Notes: a model not told the origin generated them from the sequence alone. A stretch of DNA of 64,000 bases from an uncultured Lachnospiraceae bacterium (GCA_947176965.1 CAMWSU010000005.1:1-64000), one strand, 5' to 3'. Numbered from the stretch's first letter, positions 37,044-49,695 are shown. Numbers and translations: made by a program.

Positions 37044-38229
37044 ATGCCCTGTCCGCCTTGTATTTTGTAAGAAGTGCCTGAATACGATCGTTCGGATTTA
37101 AGAGATCGCTGATGGAAGAATCGTGATTCAGGGTGTCGATCAAATAGGCAATATATTTGCTCAAATCGCAATTGATATAGTACGGTTTAGAGAGCAGCTC
37201 GGGTGTCTGGTAGATCAGGTTCGTTGTCAGCACCTTATCAATGATACCATTCTCGTAAGCCGTATCAAATTTGGCAAGACCGTTTGTGAAAAGACCAAAG
37301 GTGGAGAACACAAAAATGCGTCCCGCCTTGCGTTTTTTCAGTTCGGTTGCAACATCAAGCATGCTGTCACCGGAGGAGATCATGTCGTCAATGATGATCA
37401 TATCCTTGTTCTCAACGTCTGTGCCGAGGAATTCATGCGCAACGATCGGATTTTTGCCGTTGACGATCTGCGTATAGTCCCGCCGTTTGTAGAACATGCC
37501 CATATCGAGTCCGAGCACATTCGCAATATAGATGGCGCGGCTCATACCGCCCTCATCGGGGCTGATGACCATCATGTGATCGGAGTCGATCTTCAGATCA
37601 TCCACATTGCGGAGCAGTCCCTTGATAAATTGATAAGCGGGCTGTACGGTTTCAAAGCCGTGAAGCGGGATGGCATTCTGCACGCGCGGGTCATGCGCGT
37701 CAAATGTGATGATGTTGTCCACGCCCATGGCCACAAGTTCCTGAAGCGCAAGGGCGCAGTCAAGAGACTCGCGGGAGGTTCGTTTATGCTGTCTGCTCTC
37801 ATAGAGGAACGGCATGATCACGGTGATCCGCCTTGCCTTTCCTCCCACGGCAGCTATGATGCGTTTCAAATCCTGAAAATGGTCGTCGGGAGACATATGA
37901 TTTTCATAGCCGCACAATGGATAGGTCAGACTGTAATTGGCGACGTCCACGAGAAGATACAGGTCTGTTCCACGGACGGATTCCGTGATCACGCCCTTTG
38001 CCTCGCCGGAACCGAAGCGGGGCACCCGCGCACCCAAAATATAAGAATCACGCTGATAGCCTGCGAAGGCAAGAGAGTCCTTGTGCTCGCTTTCGCGCTC
38101 CGTTCGCCATCTCACCAGGTAGTAATCCACCTTTTCGCCGAGGGATTTGCAGCCCTCAAGCGGGATGATGCCGAGAGAGCCGACGGGAATGGTTTCGAGA
38201 TTTCTTTTTTCCTCTCGCTTCGTAGTCAT
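37042..38229 (-). CDS. prs: ribose-phosphate pyrophosphokinase
   Basis: This 395-residue enzyme makes PRPP from ribose-5-phosphate and ATP. The catalytic segment VIMPFLYESRQHKRTSRESLDCALALQEL, the divalent-ion site TFDAHDPRVQNAIP and the PRPP loop MIIIDDMISSGDSMLDVA are clear. It is about 80 residues longer than the B. subtilis enzyme, with extensions at both ends. The ATG at 38229 has GTGAGG upstream; the track start at 38298 runs into the previous gene. It is 8 bp behind the helicase loader gene, so all three minus-strand genes 40285-37042 form one operon. Confidence 0.95.
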   Translation of the reverse strand: MTTKREEKRNLETIPVGSLGIIPLEGCKSLGEKVDYYLVRWRTERESEHKDSLAFAGYQRDSYILGARVPRFGSGEAKGVITESVRGTDLYLLVDVANYSLTYPLCGYENHMSPDDHFQDLKRIIAAVGGKARRITVIMPFLYESRQHKRTSRESLDCALALQELVAMGVDNIITFDAHDPRVQNAIPLHGFETVQPAYQFIKGLLRNVDDLKIDSDHMMVISPDEGGMSRAIYIANVLGLDMGMFYKRRDYTQIVNGKNPIVAHEFLGTDVENKDMIIIDDMISSGDSMLDVATELKKRKAGRIFVFSTFGLFTNGLAKFDTAYENGIIDKVLTTNLIYQTPELLSKPYYINCDLSKYIAYLIDTLNHDSSISDLLNPNDRIQALLTKYKADRA

Positions 38230-38237
38230 GAAAAGCC

Positions 38238-39209
38238 TCACTTTCTGGATAGTTGTCTTTTTTTGTACATTCTGATGTCGGGACCGCTTAATTTGCATAC
38301 CTCATAGTTGCTCATGATCCGTGAAAATATGCGCTCGGAATAGCGGTCAGTCAGTTCCTGCAGGGAAAGATTGGTGGAGATCACCGTTGCTTTTTTCCGG
38401 ATATGCCGCTCGTTTAAGCAGGAAAACAACTGCGTAGCGACAAAGGAATTGGTAAGCTCCGTTCCGAGATCGTCGATGATGAGAAGATCACATTGGAACA
38501 GATCGTCCAGAAGACCGGAAAGCTCTCCGCGGTTTTCACGCTGGAAAGTATATCGCGATAATTCGTTAAACAATCTTGTCGCACTGAAATAGATGACCAG
38601 ATTGCCTTTTTCAATCAGCTCTTTCGCAACGCAGCCAGAGAGAAAGGATTTCCCCGTCCCTACTGTACCATAAAAAAAGAGATTGTGGTAGTCAGAATTG
38701 AAGTTCCGTATAAAATTCCTGCAGGTCGTCACGGCATTTTGAAAGCGCGTTAAGTCCTCGCCCTCATAAAATTCGTAGGAAAGTGCGTCAAAATTATCTT
38801 GCTTCAGAAGCTCGCGTATACCGGACTGCTCATATAAAAGAGTAACGGACGCCTGACGAAAGCAGGCGCATTTGACACCGTTTATGTAGCCGGTGTCCTT
38901 ACAGTGCGGGCAGGTATAGTGTATGGAAAGATAGTCTGCGGGATAGCCCTTTCGGGAGAGCAGATTTGCTTTTTTTGCTCTGATCAGTTCGATGTCTTCG
39001 GAAATACGCCGCGCATCTTCGCTTTGTTCGCTCAGCAGACAGTCCGCTTTTTTCAAAAAGAGAGCGGACTCCTCGCGCTCAAGCGCTTCATACTCGGGAA
39101 GCGCCTCGCGGACGTCGGCAAGACGGGCGTCACGCTCGCGCCGGTGCGCAAGCTGCCGCTCGTCATAAATCCTGATGATAGAATCATATTGGGAATTGGA
39201 TAGTGCCAC
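38238..39209 (-). CDS. DnaC/DnaI-type helicase loader ATPase
   Basis: This 323-residue primosome protein should load the replicative helicase onto DNA. A coiled N-terminal part and a zinc ribbon (CPHCKDTGYINGVKCACF, about residues 99-116) precede the AAA+ domain with Walker A FFYGTVGTGKSFLSG, Walker B DLLIIDDLGTE and a sensor STNLSLQEL; all are present. It follows the DnaD gene by 11 bp, the usual Firmicutes pairing, and is transcribed towards prs. Confidence 0.94.
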   Translation of the reverse strand: MALSNSQYDSIIRIYDERQLAHRRERDARLADVREALPEYEALEREESALFLKKADCLLSEQSEDARRISEDIELIRAKKANLLSRKGYPADYLSIHYTCPHCKDTGYINGVKCACFRQASVTLLYEQSGIRELLKQDNFDALSYEFYEGEDLTRFQNAVTTCRNFIRNFNSDYHNLFFYGTVGTGKSFLSGCVAKELIEKGNLVIYFSATRLFNELSRYTFQRENRGELSGLLDDLFQCDLLIIDDLGTELTNSFVATQLFSCLNERHIRKKATVISTNLSLQELTDRYSERIFSRIMSNYEVCKLSGPDIRMYKKRQLSRK

Positions 39210-39220
39210 AAAAAGCCTCC

Positions 39221-40285
39221 TTAGTTGCTCACGATCTCTTTTTCCAGCTCGTCGAAGTCATAGGTGTTCTGCCGGAACTGATTAAAGTGATTCGGGCCTC
39301 CGCCGCTGTGGGAGGTACTGCTGTTCACCGCCGCAGTCGAAGATAAGCGGTGCGATTGATCCAGCGCGGAAATATCCGCCTTGCTCTGCACGTTTTGTTT
39401 GCGCCAGCTGGAAAGAATCCCATCGGCATATTCAAAGCGGTGCTTATCGGTTGCCAGCACCGTGCGGTCGCACGCCTCGGTAATGATGTCGAGCGAAAAA
39501 GCATAATCTTTTGTCCATTTGCGGATATAAGAAACTTCACGCTCTGTCGGAGCGCCCGTCTTGCCGAGCGCGCGCATGACGCCGTACACAGTGCGGTCAT
39601 ATCGTGCGCAGTAGCGCGCGGCTTCCTTTGGCGATGTGATCCGGTTCTCCGCCCATGTGATGCCGACGCGTTCAATATAGCGGAAGTCCTTTTTATCGCG
39701 TTCCACGCAGTACTGGATCAGATAGTCGATCAGATCGTTGGAAAAGTGCAGCGTGTCTGACAAAAAAAGAATGGTCGCGATGTTGGACTGAGAGAGCGGT
39801 CTGCCGATGTAGGTCTGAATGGCAAACATGAGCTGCTTTGTCTCCTCGCGTTTTTGGAACGCACTCAGCCTGTCAAGCGAATAGACAGGTTTTTCGAAAG
39901 AGGGAGTCTCCTCCGCTTTTTCCGGTACAGCGTTTTTATGTATGGCAATAATCTCTGCGCCGGACGTCTGCCTGCTGCTGTCGGATGTCTCAAAAAGATG
40001 CTCAATGCGGATGCCGCAGATGTTTTTGTTCTCGTCGTAGCGCAAAGAGATCAGGTGTTTTTTTTCCCAGTAACGGAGCGCGCGTTTCACGTCCTGCTCC
40101 GTATAATTAAACACATCCGCAATATCGGAGATGCCCGTAGTCTTATGCGCACTCATCATGCGCAAGAGGTAGAGATAAATCTTGATCTGCGCATCGTTTG
40201 CCTCTGCTAAATATTCGTCGATAAAACGATTCGGAACCAGCGTGTGGCTGATGTAATTGTCCTGAGAAACCGTAAAAGTGTTCAT
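39221..40285 (-). CDS. DnaD-domain replication initiation protein
   Basis: This 354-residue protein has an N-terminal winged-helix DnaD/DnaB domain (AQIKIYLYLLRMMSAHKTTGISDIADVFN, DVKRALRYWEKKHLI) and two C-terminal DnaB_2/DnaD motifs (QSNIATILFLSDTLHFSNDLIDYLIQYC and DIITEACDRTVLATDKHRFEYADGILSSWRKQ). It remodels DNA and recruits the helicase loader encoded next. A cluster of DnaA-box-like sequences lies upstream of its promoter. Confidence 0.92.
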   Translation of the reverse strand: MNTFTVSQDNYISHTLVPNRFIDEYLAEANDAQIKIYLYLLRMMSAHKTTGISDIADVFNYTEQDVKRALRYWEKKHLISLRYDENKNICGIRIEHLFETSDSSRQTSGAEIIAIHKNAVPEKAEETPSFEKPVYSLDRLSAFQKREETKQLMFAIQTYIGRPLSQSNIATILFLSDTLHFSNDLIDYLIQYCVERDKKDFRYIERVGITWAENRITSPKEAARYCARYDRTVYGVMRALGKTGAPTEREVSYIRKWTKDYAFSLDIITEACDRTVLATDKHRFEYADGILSSWRKQNVQSKADISALDQSHRLSSTAAVNSSTSHSGGGPNHFNQFRQNTYDFDELEKEIVSN

Positions 40286-40379
40286 TGTATCACCTGCGTC
40301 ATATTATGATAGGGAAACGCTGATGAAAGCGTTTCCTGCATCGGAAGCTCGTATTCATTTGTTAATTGGAAACGAGCCT

Positions 40380-40408
40380 AGTATAGCACAGCGCGGAAAA
40401 AATAGAAA
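40380..40408 (-). promoter_or_regulatory. extended -10 promoter of the dnaD-loader-prs operon
   Basis: On the minus strand TGC-TATACT is an extended -10, with TTTCTA 17 bp upstream as a weak -35. The 88-nt leader contains a GGAAACGCT/AGCGTTTCC hairpin near 40311-40336. Confidence 0.5.
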
Positions 40409-40463
40409 CAGGCAAATTGACGAAATAAAAACGGCACTTTCAGATACTGGCCAATGTGAAAAA

Positions 40464-40578
40464 TGTGGATAATGTGGATGGGGCGCCGGCTTGTCCGAAG
40501 ACAGGGGGGCGGACGAAAAAAATATCCACATCTTTCCGCAGCAGTTTTTGCCGAAAAAAATGTGGATATTGTGGATGA
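40464..40578. promoter_or_regulatory. cluster of DnaA-box-like sites upstream of the primosome operon
   Basis: The consensus DnaA box is TTATCCACA. Here its complement TGTGGATAA occurs perfectly at 40464-40472. Near matches are at 40474-40482 (TGTGGATGG), 40522-40530 (ATATCCACA), 40561-40569 (TGTGGATAT) and 40570-40578 (TGTGGATGA). Pairs are spaced 10 and 9 bp. Part of it, AATATCCACAT and its inverse, could alternatively be the murC terminator because six T follow on the minus strand. Confidence 0.6.
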
Positions 40579-41958
40579 TCAATTTTTTAGGAGCATTTCG
40601 CCGATTTTTACAACATCTCCGGCCCCCATAGTTATCAACAAATCCCCGTTTATGCAATTTTCTCGGACGAACTGTGCGATTTTGGAAAAATCTCCCGGAC
40701 AGTCACAGGACGCTTGAAGCGCCAGTAATTCTTCCCGGAGCGTCTCCGAGCTGATCCCGAGGGTGTCTGTCTCCCGGGCGGGAAAAATATCCGCAAGGAT
40801 GACATGATCGGCAAGGGAGAGTGCCTGTGCAAATTCTTTTAAGAATGTTTTGGTGCGCGTGTAGGTATGGGGCTGAAAAATGCACCAAAGCCGGTTATGC
40901 GGATAATGTGCCGCAGCGCGCAGGGTTGCAGTAATTTCTGTCGGATGATGCGCATAATCATCTATTATAGTAACACCGTTTAAGACGCCCTTGTGTTCAA
41001 AGCGGCGGCTTGTTCCGGAAAAGTCGCAGAGAGCCTGTGAAGCGGTCTCATCGGAAATGCCGAGCACATCGGCAAGCGCGAGCGCGGCGAGGGAATTTAA
41101 GACATTATGCTCGCCGGGAACATGCAGGGTAATGGGCAGCTCTGCCCGATCTTTGCGGACAAGCGTATAGGAGGCGTGCCCGTATTCATCGTAGGTTAGC
41201 GCACGGTAGGAATAGTCACAGGAGGCATTGTCGCCGAATGTGACGACCCGACAGGAAAGACCCTGCGTCAGCTCTTCATAACCGGGAATGGCAGCGTGGA
41301 TGATCAATACGCCATCGGAGGGTAGAAGGGACGCGAAACGGTGGAAGGAGTCGCGGATCTCTTCAATGTCATGGAAGAAATCCATGTGATCCTCCTCTAC
41401 ATTGAGGATAATGCCGATGCGCGGGAAAAAGCTCAAAAAACTATTGGTATATTCACATGCTTCGGTCAAAAAAATGTCGGAATGACCGATGCGGAAATTC
41501 GAACCGGTTTCTTTTAAGATGCCGCCGATGGAGATGGTCGGATCGGTATCGGCATGCAGCAGGATGGACGAGATCATGGATGTCGTTGTTGTCTTGCCGT
41601 GCGTGCCGCTGACAGCGATGGAGGCGGGATAACATTTCATGATCTGCCCAAGCAGCTGTGCGCGTGTCAGCATGGGAAGTCCTGCCTCCTTTGCCGCTGC
41701 AAATTCGGGGTTATCCGCATGAATCGCCGCGGTATACACAACGAGCTTAGGCGCGGGAGAAAGATTTGCCGCGCACTGTCCGATGTGAATGACCGCACCT
41801 TTTTCTGCAAGTTTATCGGTGAGTGCGGAGGCTTTCGAATCCGAGCCGGATACGTGAAACCCTTTGGCAAGCAGAAGCTCGGCAATTCCGCTCATGCTGA
41901 TACCGCCGATACCGATAAAATGAATATGAATGGGAGACTGAAAATCAATTTGATACAT
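40579..41958 (-). CDS. murC: UDP-N-acetylmuramate--L-alanine ligase
   Basis: This 459-residue Mur ligase adds L-Ala to UDP-MurNAc in peptidoglycan precursor synthesis. The N-terminal Rossmann motif is HFIGIGGISMSGIAELLLAKG. ATP binding is SGTHGKTTTTSM, the metal and substrate region is NVEEDHMDFFHD, and FSGTSRRFEHKG with DDYAHHPTEI in the C-terminal part are characteristic of MurC. Length is normal. It stands alone, oriented like the dnaD operon but separated from it by the DnaA-box region. Confidence 0.97.
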   Translation of the reverse strand: MYQIDFQSPIHIHFIGIGGISMSGIAELLLAKGFHVSGSDSKASALTDKLAEKGAVIHIGQCAANLSPAPKLVVYTAAIHADNPEFAAAKEAGLPMLTRAQLLGQIMKCYPASIAVSGTHGKTTTTSMISSILLHADTDPTISIGGILKETGSNFRIGHSDIFLTEACEYTNSFLSFFPRIGIILNVEEDHMDFFHDIEEIRDSFHRFASLLPSDGVLIIHAAIPGYEELTQGLSCRVVTFGDNASCDYSYRALTYDEYGHASYTLVRKDRAELPITLHVPGEHNVLNSLAALALADVLGISDETASQALCDFSGTSRRFEHKGVLNGVTIIDDYAHHPTEITATLRAAAHYPHNRLWCIFQPHTYTRTKTFLKEFAQALSLADHVILADIFPARETDTLGISSETLREELLALQASCDCPGDFSKIAQFVRENCINGDLLITMGAGDVVKIGEMLLKN

Positions 41959-42142
41959 GAACGCACTTCCTATCGCAAATAATAATAAGTAGATTCTGTG
42001 GCTATTATATATCTATTAAGGAAAAAACACAAATAGATATTCCAAAACAAAAAAATGCATAATAAAAAATAGAAAAAAATCAGAACATGTCAAAAATGTT
42101 CACAATTTTTTTGAAAAAAAGAGCAGTTTTTTGTAAATTATA

Positions 42143-42171
42143 TTCACTTTCCGATGAGGGTGTGCTATAAT
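42143..42171 (+). promoter_or_regulatory. glgC promoter
   Basis: TTCACT, a 17-bp spacer and a perfect TATAAT end 52 bp before the glgC ATG, in an AT-rich intergenic stretch. A GAGGTGATG ribosome site follows. Confidence 0.6.
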
Positions 42172-42223
42172 AGGAACAATATAAGTACTATTTTACTAGA
42201 TTTTATAAAAACGAGGTGATGTC

Positions 42224-43492
42224 ATGATTAAGAAGGAAATGATTGCCATGCTGCTTGCAGGTGGTCAGGGCAGCAGATTGGGGGTATTGACCGCAAAAGT
42301 GGCGAAACCGGCAGTTTCTTTCGGCGGGAAGTACAGGATCATTGATTTTCCGCTGAGCAACTGCATTAATTCAGGTGTTGATACGGTGGGTGTATTGACG
42401 CAGTATCAGCCGCTCAGGTTGAATACGCATATCGGTATCGGTATTCCGTGGGACCTGGACAGAAATATCGGCGGTGTGACGGTGCTTCCTCCCTATGAGA
42501 AAAGTACCAATACGGAGTGGTATACCGGAACGGCGAACGCGATTTATCAGAACATTGACTACATGGAGACTTACAATCCGGAATATGTGCTCATCCTTTC
42601 AGGCGATCATATTTACAAGATGGATTATGAGGTGATGCTCGACTTCCATAAGAAGAACGGTGCGGAGGTAACAATTGCCGCGATGCCTGTTCCGATGGAG
42701 GAGGCAAAGCGTTTCGGTATTGTGATTACGGACGAAAACCGCAAGATCGTTGATTTTGAGGAGAAGCCGGAGAATCCGCGCAGTAATCTTGCGTCCATGG
42801 GTATTTATATTTTTAACTGGAAGACACTTCGGGAAGCGCTCATTGCCAAGGCGGAACAGCCGGCACTTGACTTCGGAAAGCATGTCATTCCTTATTGCCA
42901 TGAGAAGGGTGCGCCGATGTACGCCTATGAGTTTAACGGTTACTGGAAGGATGTCGGTACCTTAAACTCTTATTGGGAGGCGAACATGGAGCTGATCGAT
43001 ATCGTTCCGGAGTTCAACCTTTACGAGGAGTATTGGAAAATTTATACGAAGAGCAATCAGCTCTCGCCGCAGTATATTTCGGGCGAAAGCGTTGCAGAGC
43101 GAAGCCTGATCGGTGAGGGTTCCGAGATTTACGGCAGAGTGTATAATTCCGTCATCGGCTGCGGCGTGAAGATCGGCAAGGATACCGTTGTGCGTGATTC
43201 CATTATCATGAATGATACGGTGATCGGCGATGGCTGCGAGGTGAATAAGGGCATCATTGCCGAGAATGTTGTTATCGGCAACCGGGTGAAGCTTGGCGTT
43301 GGCGATGAGGCTGAAAATGATACGATGCCGCATATCTACAACCACGGGATTACGACGATCGGCGAGAGGTCGGTCGTACCGGATGACGTCAGCGTAGGAA
43401 AGAATACGGTAATTGCGGGCGTGACAGATAAGGAAGATTATCCGAACGGCGTTCTTGCAAGCGGTAAATCTCTGATTAAGGCAGGTGACTGA
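42224..43492 (+). CDS. glgC: glucose-1-phosphate adenylyltransferase, catalytic subunit
   Basis: This 422-residue enzyme makes ADP-glucose for glycogen synthesis. The nucleotidyltransferase start [23 protein letters not shown], the catalytic Asp in [13 protein letters not shown], the glucose-1-phosphate site [13 protein letters not shown] and a C-terminal left-handed beta helix ([22 protein letters not shown]) are all seen. glgD begins 2 bp after the stop, so the two subunits are made together. No glycogen synthase is in the window. Confidence 0.97.
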   Translation: MIKKEMIAMLLAGGQGSRLGVLTAKVAKPAVSFGGKYRIIDFPLSNCINSGVDTVGVLTQYQPLRLNTHIGIGIPWDLDRNIGGVTVLPPYEKSTNTEWYTGTANAIYQNIDYMETYNPEYVLILSGDHIYKMDYEVMLDFHKKNGAEVTIAAMPVPMEEAKRFGIVITDENRKIVDFEEKPENPRSNLASMGIYIFNWKTLREALIAKAEQPALDFGKHVIPYCHEKGAPMYAYEFNGYWKDVGTLNSYWEANMELIDIVPEFNLYEEYWKIYTKSNQLSPQYISGESVAERSLIGEGSEIYGRVYNSVIGCGVKIGKDTVVRDSIIMNDTVIGDGCEVNKGIIAENVVIGNRVKLGVGDEAENDTMPHIYNHGITTIGERSVVPDDVSVGKNTVIAGVTDKEDYPNGVLASGKSLIKAGD

Positions 43493-43494
43493 AT

Positions 43495-44613
43495 ATGAAA
43501 GCGATAGGAATCATTTTAGCGGGCGGTAATAATCACAGAATGAAGGAATTAACTCAGAAGCGTGCAATCTCGGCAATGCCGATTGCGGGAAGCTACCGCG
43601 GAATTGACTTTGCGCTGAGCAACATGACGAATTCCGGCATCCAGAGAGTCGCGGTATTCACGCAGTATAATGCGAGAAGCCTGAATGAGCATTTAAGTTC
43701 CTCAAAATGGTGGGACTTCGGACGGAAGCAGGGAGGGCTGTCCGTGTTTGCGCCGACGGTGACATCCGAGAACAGCAGCTGGTACCGTGGTACGGCAGAC
43801 GCTATCTGGCAGAACCTTTCTTATCTGAAAAATGCACATGAGCCCTATGTCGTTATCACATCCGGCGATTGTGTATATAAGATGGATTACAACAAGGTGC
43901 TGGAATACCATATAGAGAAGAAGGCCGACATCACGGTTGTGGTAAAGGACATGCCGGAGGGCACGAATGTAGAGCGCTACGGAACGGTCAAGATGAACGA
44001 GGACAGCCGGATCGAGGAATTTGAGGAGAAGCCGTTGATGGCAAAATCCAATACGATCTCCTGTGGTATCTACATTATCAGAAGGCGTCAGCTCATAGAA
44101 TTGATCGAGCGCTCTGCGATGGAAGAGAGGATGGATTTCGTCAGGGATATTTTGATCCGGTATAAGAACATCAAGCGCATTTACGGATACAAGACGAAGG
44201 ATTATTGGAGCAATATTGCAAGCGTTGATGATTATTTCAGAACGAATATGGATTTCTTAAAGCCGGAGATCCGCAATTATTTCTTCGGGGAATATCCGAA
44301 TATTTACTCCAAGGTAGATGATCTCCCGCCGGCAAAATACAATGTCGGCATGAGCGTGAAGAACAGTCTGATCTCCAGCGGCAGTATCATTAACGGTACG
44401 GTAGAGGATTCGGTCATCTTTAAGGAAGTATTTATCGGCAACAACTGCTATATCAAAAATTCCATCATACTTAATGATGTGTATATTGGGGATAATACGC
44501 ATATCGAGAATTGTATTGTGGAAGGGCATGATACGATCAGAGCCAATTCGTACTATAAGGGAGATGACGGCATCAAGGTTGTTGTCGAAAACAGTGAGAG
44601 ATATGTATTATAA
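43495..44613 (+). CDS. glgD: GlgD subunit of glucose-1-phosphate adenylyltransferase
   Basis: This 372-residue paralogue of GlgC is the partner subunit in Firmicutes heteromeric ADP-glucose pyrophosphorylase. The nucleotide loop is altered (LAGGNNHRMKELTQKRAISAMPI instead of the GSRL..L form), as expected for the GlgD type that modulates GlgC rather than catalysing well itself. FEEKPLMAKSN and the beta helix (YIKNSIILNDVYIGDNTHIEN) are retained. It is tightly coupled to glgC. Confidence 0.95.
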   Translation: MKAIGIILAGGNNHRMKELTQKRAISAMPIAGSYRGIDFALSNMTNSGIQRVAVFTQYNARSLNEHLSSSKWWDFGRKQGGLSVFAPTVTSENSSWYRGTADAIWQNLSYLKNAHEPYVVITSGDCVYKMDYNKVLEYHIEKKADITVVVKDMPEGTNVERYGTVKMNEDSRIEEFEEKPLMAKSNTISCGIYIIRRRQLIELIERSAMEERMDFVRDILIRYKNIKRIYGYKTKDYWSNIASVDDYFRTNMDFLKPEIRNYFFGEYPNIYSKVDDLPPAKYNVGMSVKNSLISSGSIINGTVEDSVIFKEVFIGNNCYIKNSIILNDVYIGDNTHIENCIVEGHDTIRANSYYKGDDGIKVVVENSERYVL

Positions 44614-44675
44614 GCAGCTTGGGGGGGAGTCTGTTACTGTTTCGATGTTAGGTAAGGAACAAAGGGGGATTGCAA

Positions 44676-44948
44676 ATGAACATTACAGATGTTCGTGTCA
44701 GGAAGATTACCAAAGAGGGAAAGATGAAGGCGATCGTGTCCATTACGATCGACAACGAATTCGTCATTCATGACATTAAGGTAATTGAGGGGGAAAAGGG
44801 AATGTTTATCGCCATGCCGAGCAAGAAGGCGGCGGACGGTGAATACCGCGATATTGCGCATCCGATCAATTCCGATACGCGGGATCAGATTCAGCGGATT
44901 ATTTTAGAACGCTACGAGCAGGCATTGTTGATTCCCGACGAGGAATAA
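44676..44948 (+). CDS. spoVG: septation protein SpoVG
   Basis: This 90-residue nucleic-acid-binding regulator affects asymmetric septation in sporulating Firmicutes. [26 protein letters not shown] and [22 protein letters not shown] are the conserved core. The ATG at 44676 lies seven bases after AAAGGGGG; the track start at 44670 is a TTG. A hairpin module of array 3 begins directly after its stop and may terminate the transcript. Confidence 0.96.
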   Translation: MNITDVRVRKITKEGKMKAIVSITIDNEFVIHDIKVIEGEKGMFIAMPSKKAADGEYRDIAHPINSDTRDQIQRIILERYEQALLIPDEE

Positions 44949-44949
44949 A

Positions 44950-45096
44950 AAAGAACGCTACGCGTTCTTTCGAAGAATTGCTAAAGCGATTCTTCTAGGG
45001 CTGAGAAATTTCCTATAAGCTAAAAAAGATTGGCAAAAGTGCGCCAATCTTTCAAAGAAATGCCTTCGGCATTTCTTTGAAATTTGCTTCGCAGAT
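44950..45096. repeat. hairpin-module array 3
   Basis: Four or five modules in a row: AAAGAACGC-tac-GCGTTCTTT (44950-44970), AAGAATTGC-taaa-GCGATTCTT (44973-44994), AAAGATTGGC...GCCAATCTTT (45025-45052), CAAAGAAATGCC-ttc-GGCATTTCTTTG (45053-45079, perfect 12 bp), and a decayed AATTTGC-ttc-GCAGATT copy. GAAATTTCCTAT at 45005 is the inverse of the AGGAAATTTC word in arrays 1 and 2. Confidence 0.75.
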
Positions 45097-45171
45097 TCTT
45101 CCGGGCTTGAAAACCTTATTAGTATAAAAGGATGCGAAGGGGTTTTGCAAAAAAAGAATAGCAGTTTACGG

Positions 45172-45200
45172 CGGGGATGTTGCGAAACATCCCCGTTTTT
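45172..45200 (+). terminator. terminator upstream of pth
   Basis: CGGGGATGTT-gcga-AACATCCCCG followed by TTTTT: a perfect 10-bp stem with a stable tetraloop. It separates the spoVG/repeat region from pth. A TATAAT (45224-45229) follows, but no clear -35 is visible. Confidence 0.85.
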
Positions 45201-45247
45201 GGTATGGTAAAAAAGAATGCATCTATAATAAAGAAGAGGGAACGGAA

Positions 45248-45817
45248 ATGTATATCATTGTCGGTTTGGGAAATCCGGGTAAAGAATATGAACATACGCG
45301 CCATAACGTTGGCTTTTGCGTGATTGACGCGCTTGCGGAAACATATCGGATCAATGTCACGGAAAAAAAGCACAAAGCGCTGATCGGAAAGGGCATGATC
45401 GACGGAAAAAAGGTCTTGCTCGCCAAGCCGCAGACGTATATGAATTTAAGCGGCGAGAGTATCCGCGCGCTGCTTGATTATTATAAAGCGGACGAACGGG
45501 AGGATCTGCTCGTGATTTATGATGACATCAGCCTTGATGTCGGTAAGCTGCGCATCCGCAAGAAAGGAAGCGCGGGGGGTCATAATGGGATTAAGAGTAT
45601 ACTGGCTCATTTGGGGCATGATGAGTTTGTACGGATCAAGGTCGGCGTCGGCGATAAACCGGAGGGCGGCGATCTGGTCAATCATGTGCTCGGCGGTTTT
45701 TGCGGGGAGGACCGTGAAAAGATAAAAGAGAGTATCACACTTGCCAAGGAAGCGGCGGTATCCATTCTGTGTGACGGGGCGGATCAGACGATGAATTTAT
45801 TTAACGGAAGAAAATGA
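45248..45817 (+). CDS. pth: peptidyl-tRNA hydrolase
   Basis: This 189-residue esterase frees tRNA from stalled peptidyl-tRNA. The start IVGLGNPGKEYEHTRHNVGF has the catalytic His and Asn. KPQTYMNLSGES, VIYDDISLDVGKLRIRKKGSAGGHNGIKSI (Asp and Gly-rich loop) and FVRIKVGVGDKP complete the signature. It is followed by mfd, the common Firmicutes order, separated by hairpin array 4. Confidence 0.97.
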   Translation: MYIIVGLGNPGKEYEHTRHNVGFCVIDALAETYRINVTEKKHKALIGKGMIDGKKVLLAKPQTYMNLSGESIRALLDYYKADEREDLLVIYDDISLDVGKLRIRKKGSAGGHNGIKSILAHLGHDEFVRIKVGVGDKPEGGDLVNHVLGGFCGEDREKIKESITLAKEAAVSILCDGADQTMNLFNGRK

Positions 45818-45900
45818 AGATTTCCTAAGGTTGGAAAATACCCAACCTAAGAAAATCTAAATCATTTTCCAAAGAATCGCTTCGCGATTCTTCTTAGGTT
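45818..45900. repeat. hairpin-module array 4 between pth and mfd
   Basis: AGATTT...AGGTTGG pairs with CCAACCT...AAATCT (45818-45858). AAGAATCGC-ttc-GCGATTCTT follows at 45872-45892. AACCTAAGAA (about 45845) is also a perfect inverse of TTCTTAGGTT (about 45891), giving an alternative, mutually exclusive fold. Confidence 0.65.
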
Positions 45901-45978
45901 TGAGGCGGGAGATAAAAGCGAACAAGTTATTTGTGCTTGCGCATAAGCTTGCAGGCTGAGTAAGAATGAGGGATTACT

Positions 45979-49524
<3,546 letters not shown>

Positions 49525-49658
49525 GCGGAGCGGGATCGTGCAGGAACAAAAGGGTGTGTAAAGGACCGTGCAGAGCGTCCGTGAGAATATGATCGATCGT
49601 ACAAAAGAGTGTGCGGGAAGAAAAAATGTCGTAAAAGAAGTGTAAAAAATACAGTATG

Positions 49659-49695
49659 AAAGGCGGGAGAATCATTGAAAAATCCTGCCTTTTTT
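49659..49695 (+). terminator. terminator upstream of xylB
   Basis: AAAGGCGGGA pairs with TCCTGCCTTT (one G-U) around a 14-nt loop and is followed by a T run. It ends the mfd-side transcript, and its 3' arm overlaps the xylB promoter. Confidence 0.7.

Noticed and set aside
37123-38307. 394-aa plus-strand ORF opposite prs
   Set aside because: Long but fully antisense to a clear prs gene; the translation has no family features and its length follows from prs codon bias.
40464-40578. DnaA boxes taken as the chromosomal origin
   Set aside because: No dnaA, dnaN or recF nearby and no clear AT-rich unwinding region with 13-mers; a regulatory or titration cluster is the more modest reading.
36369-45900. 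CRISPR array
   Set aside because: The repeated hairpins are not evenly spaced by unique spacers, vary in their cores and have no cas genes nearby.
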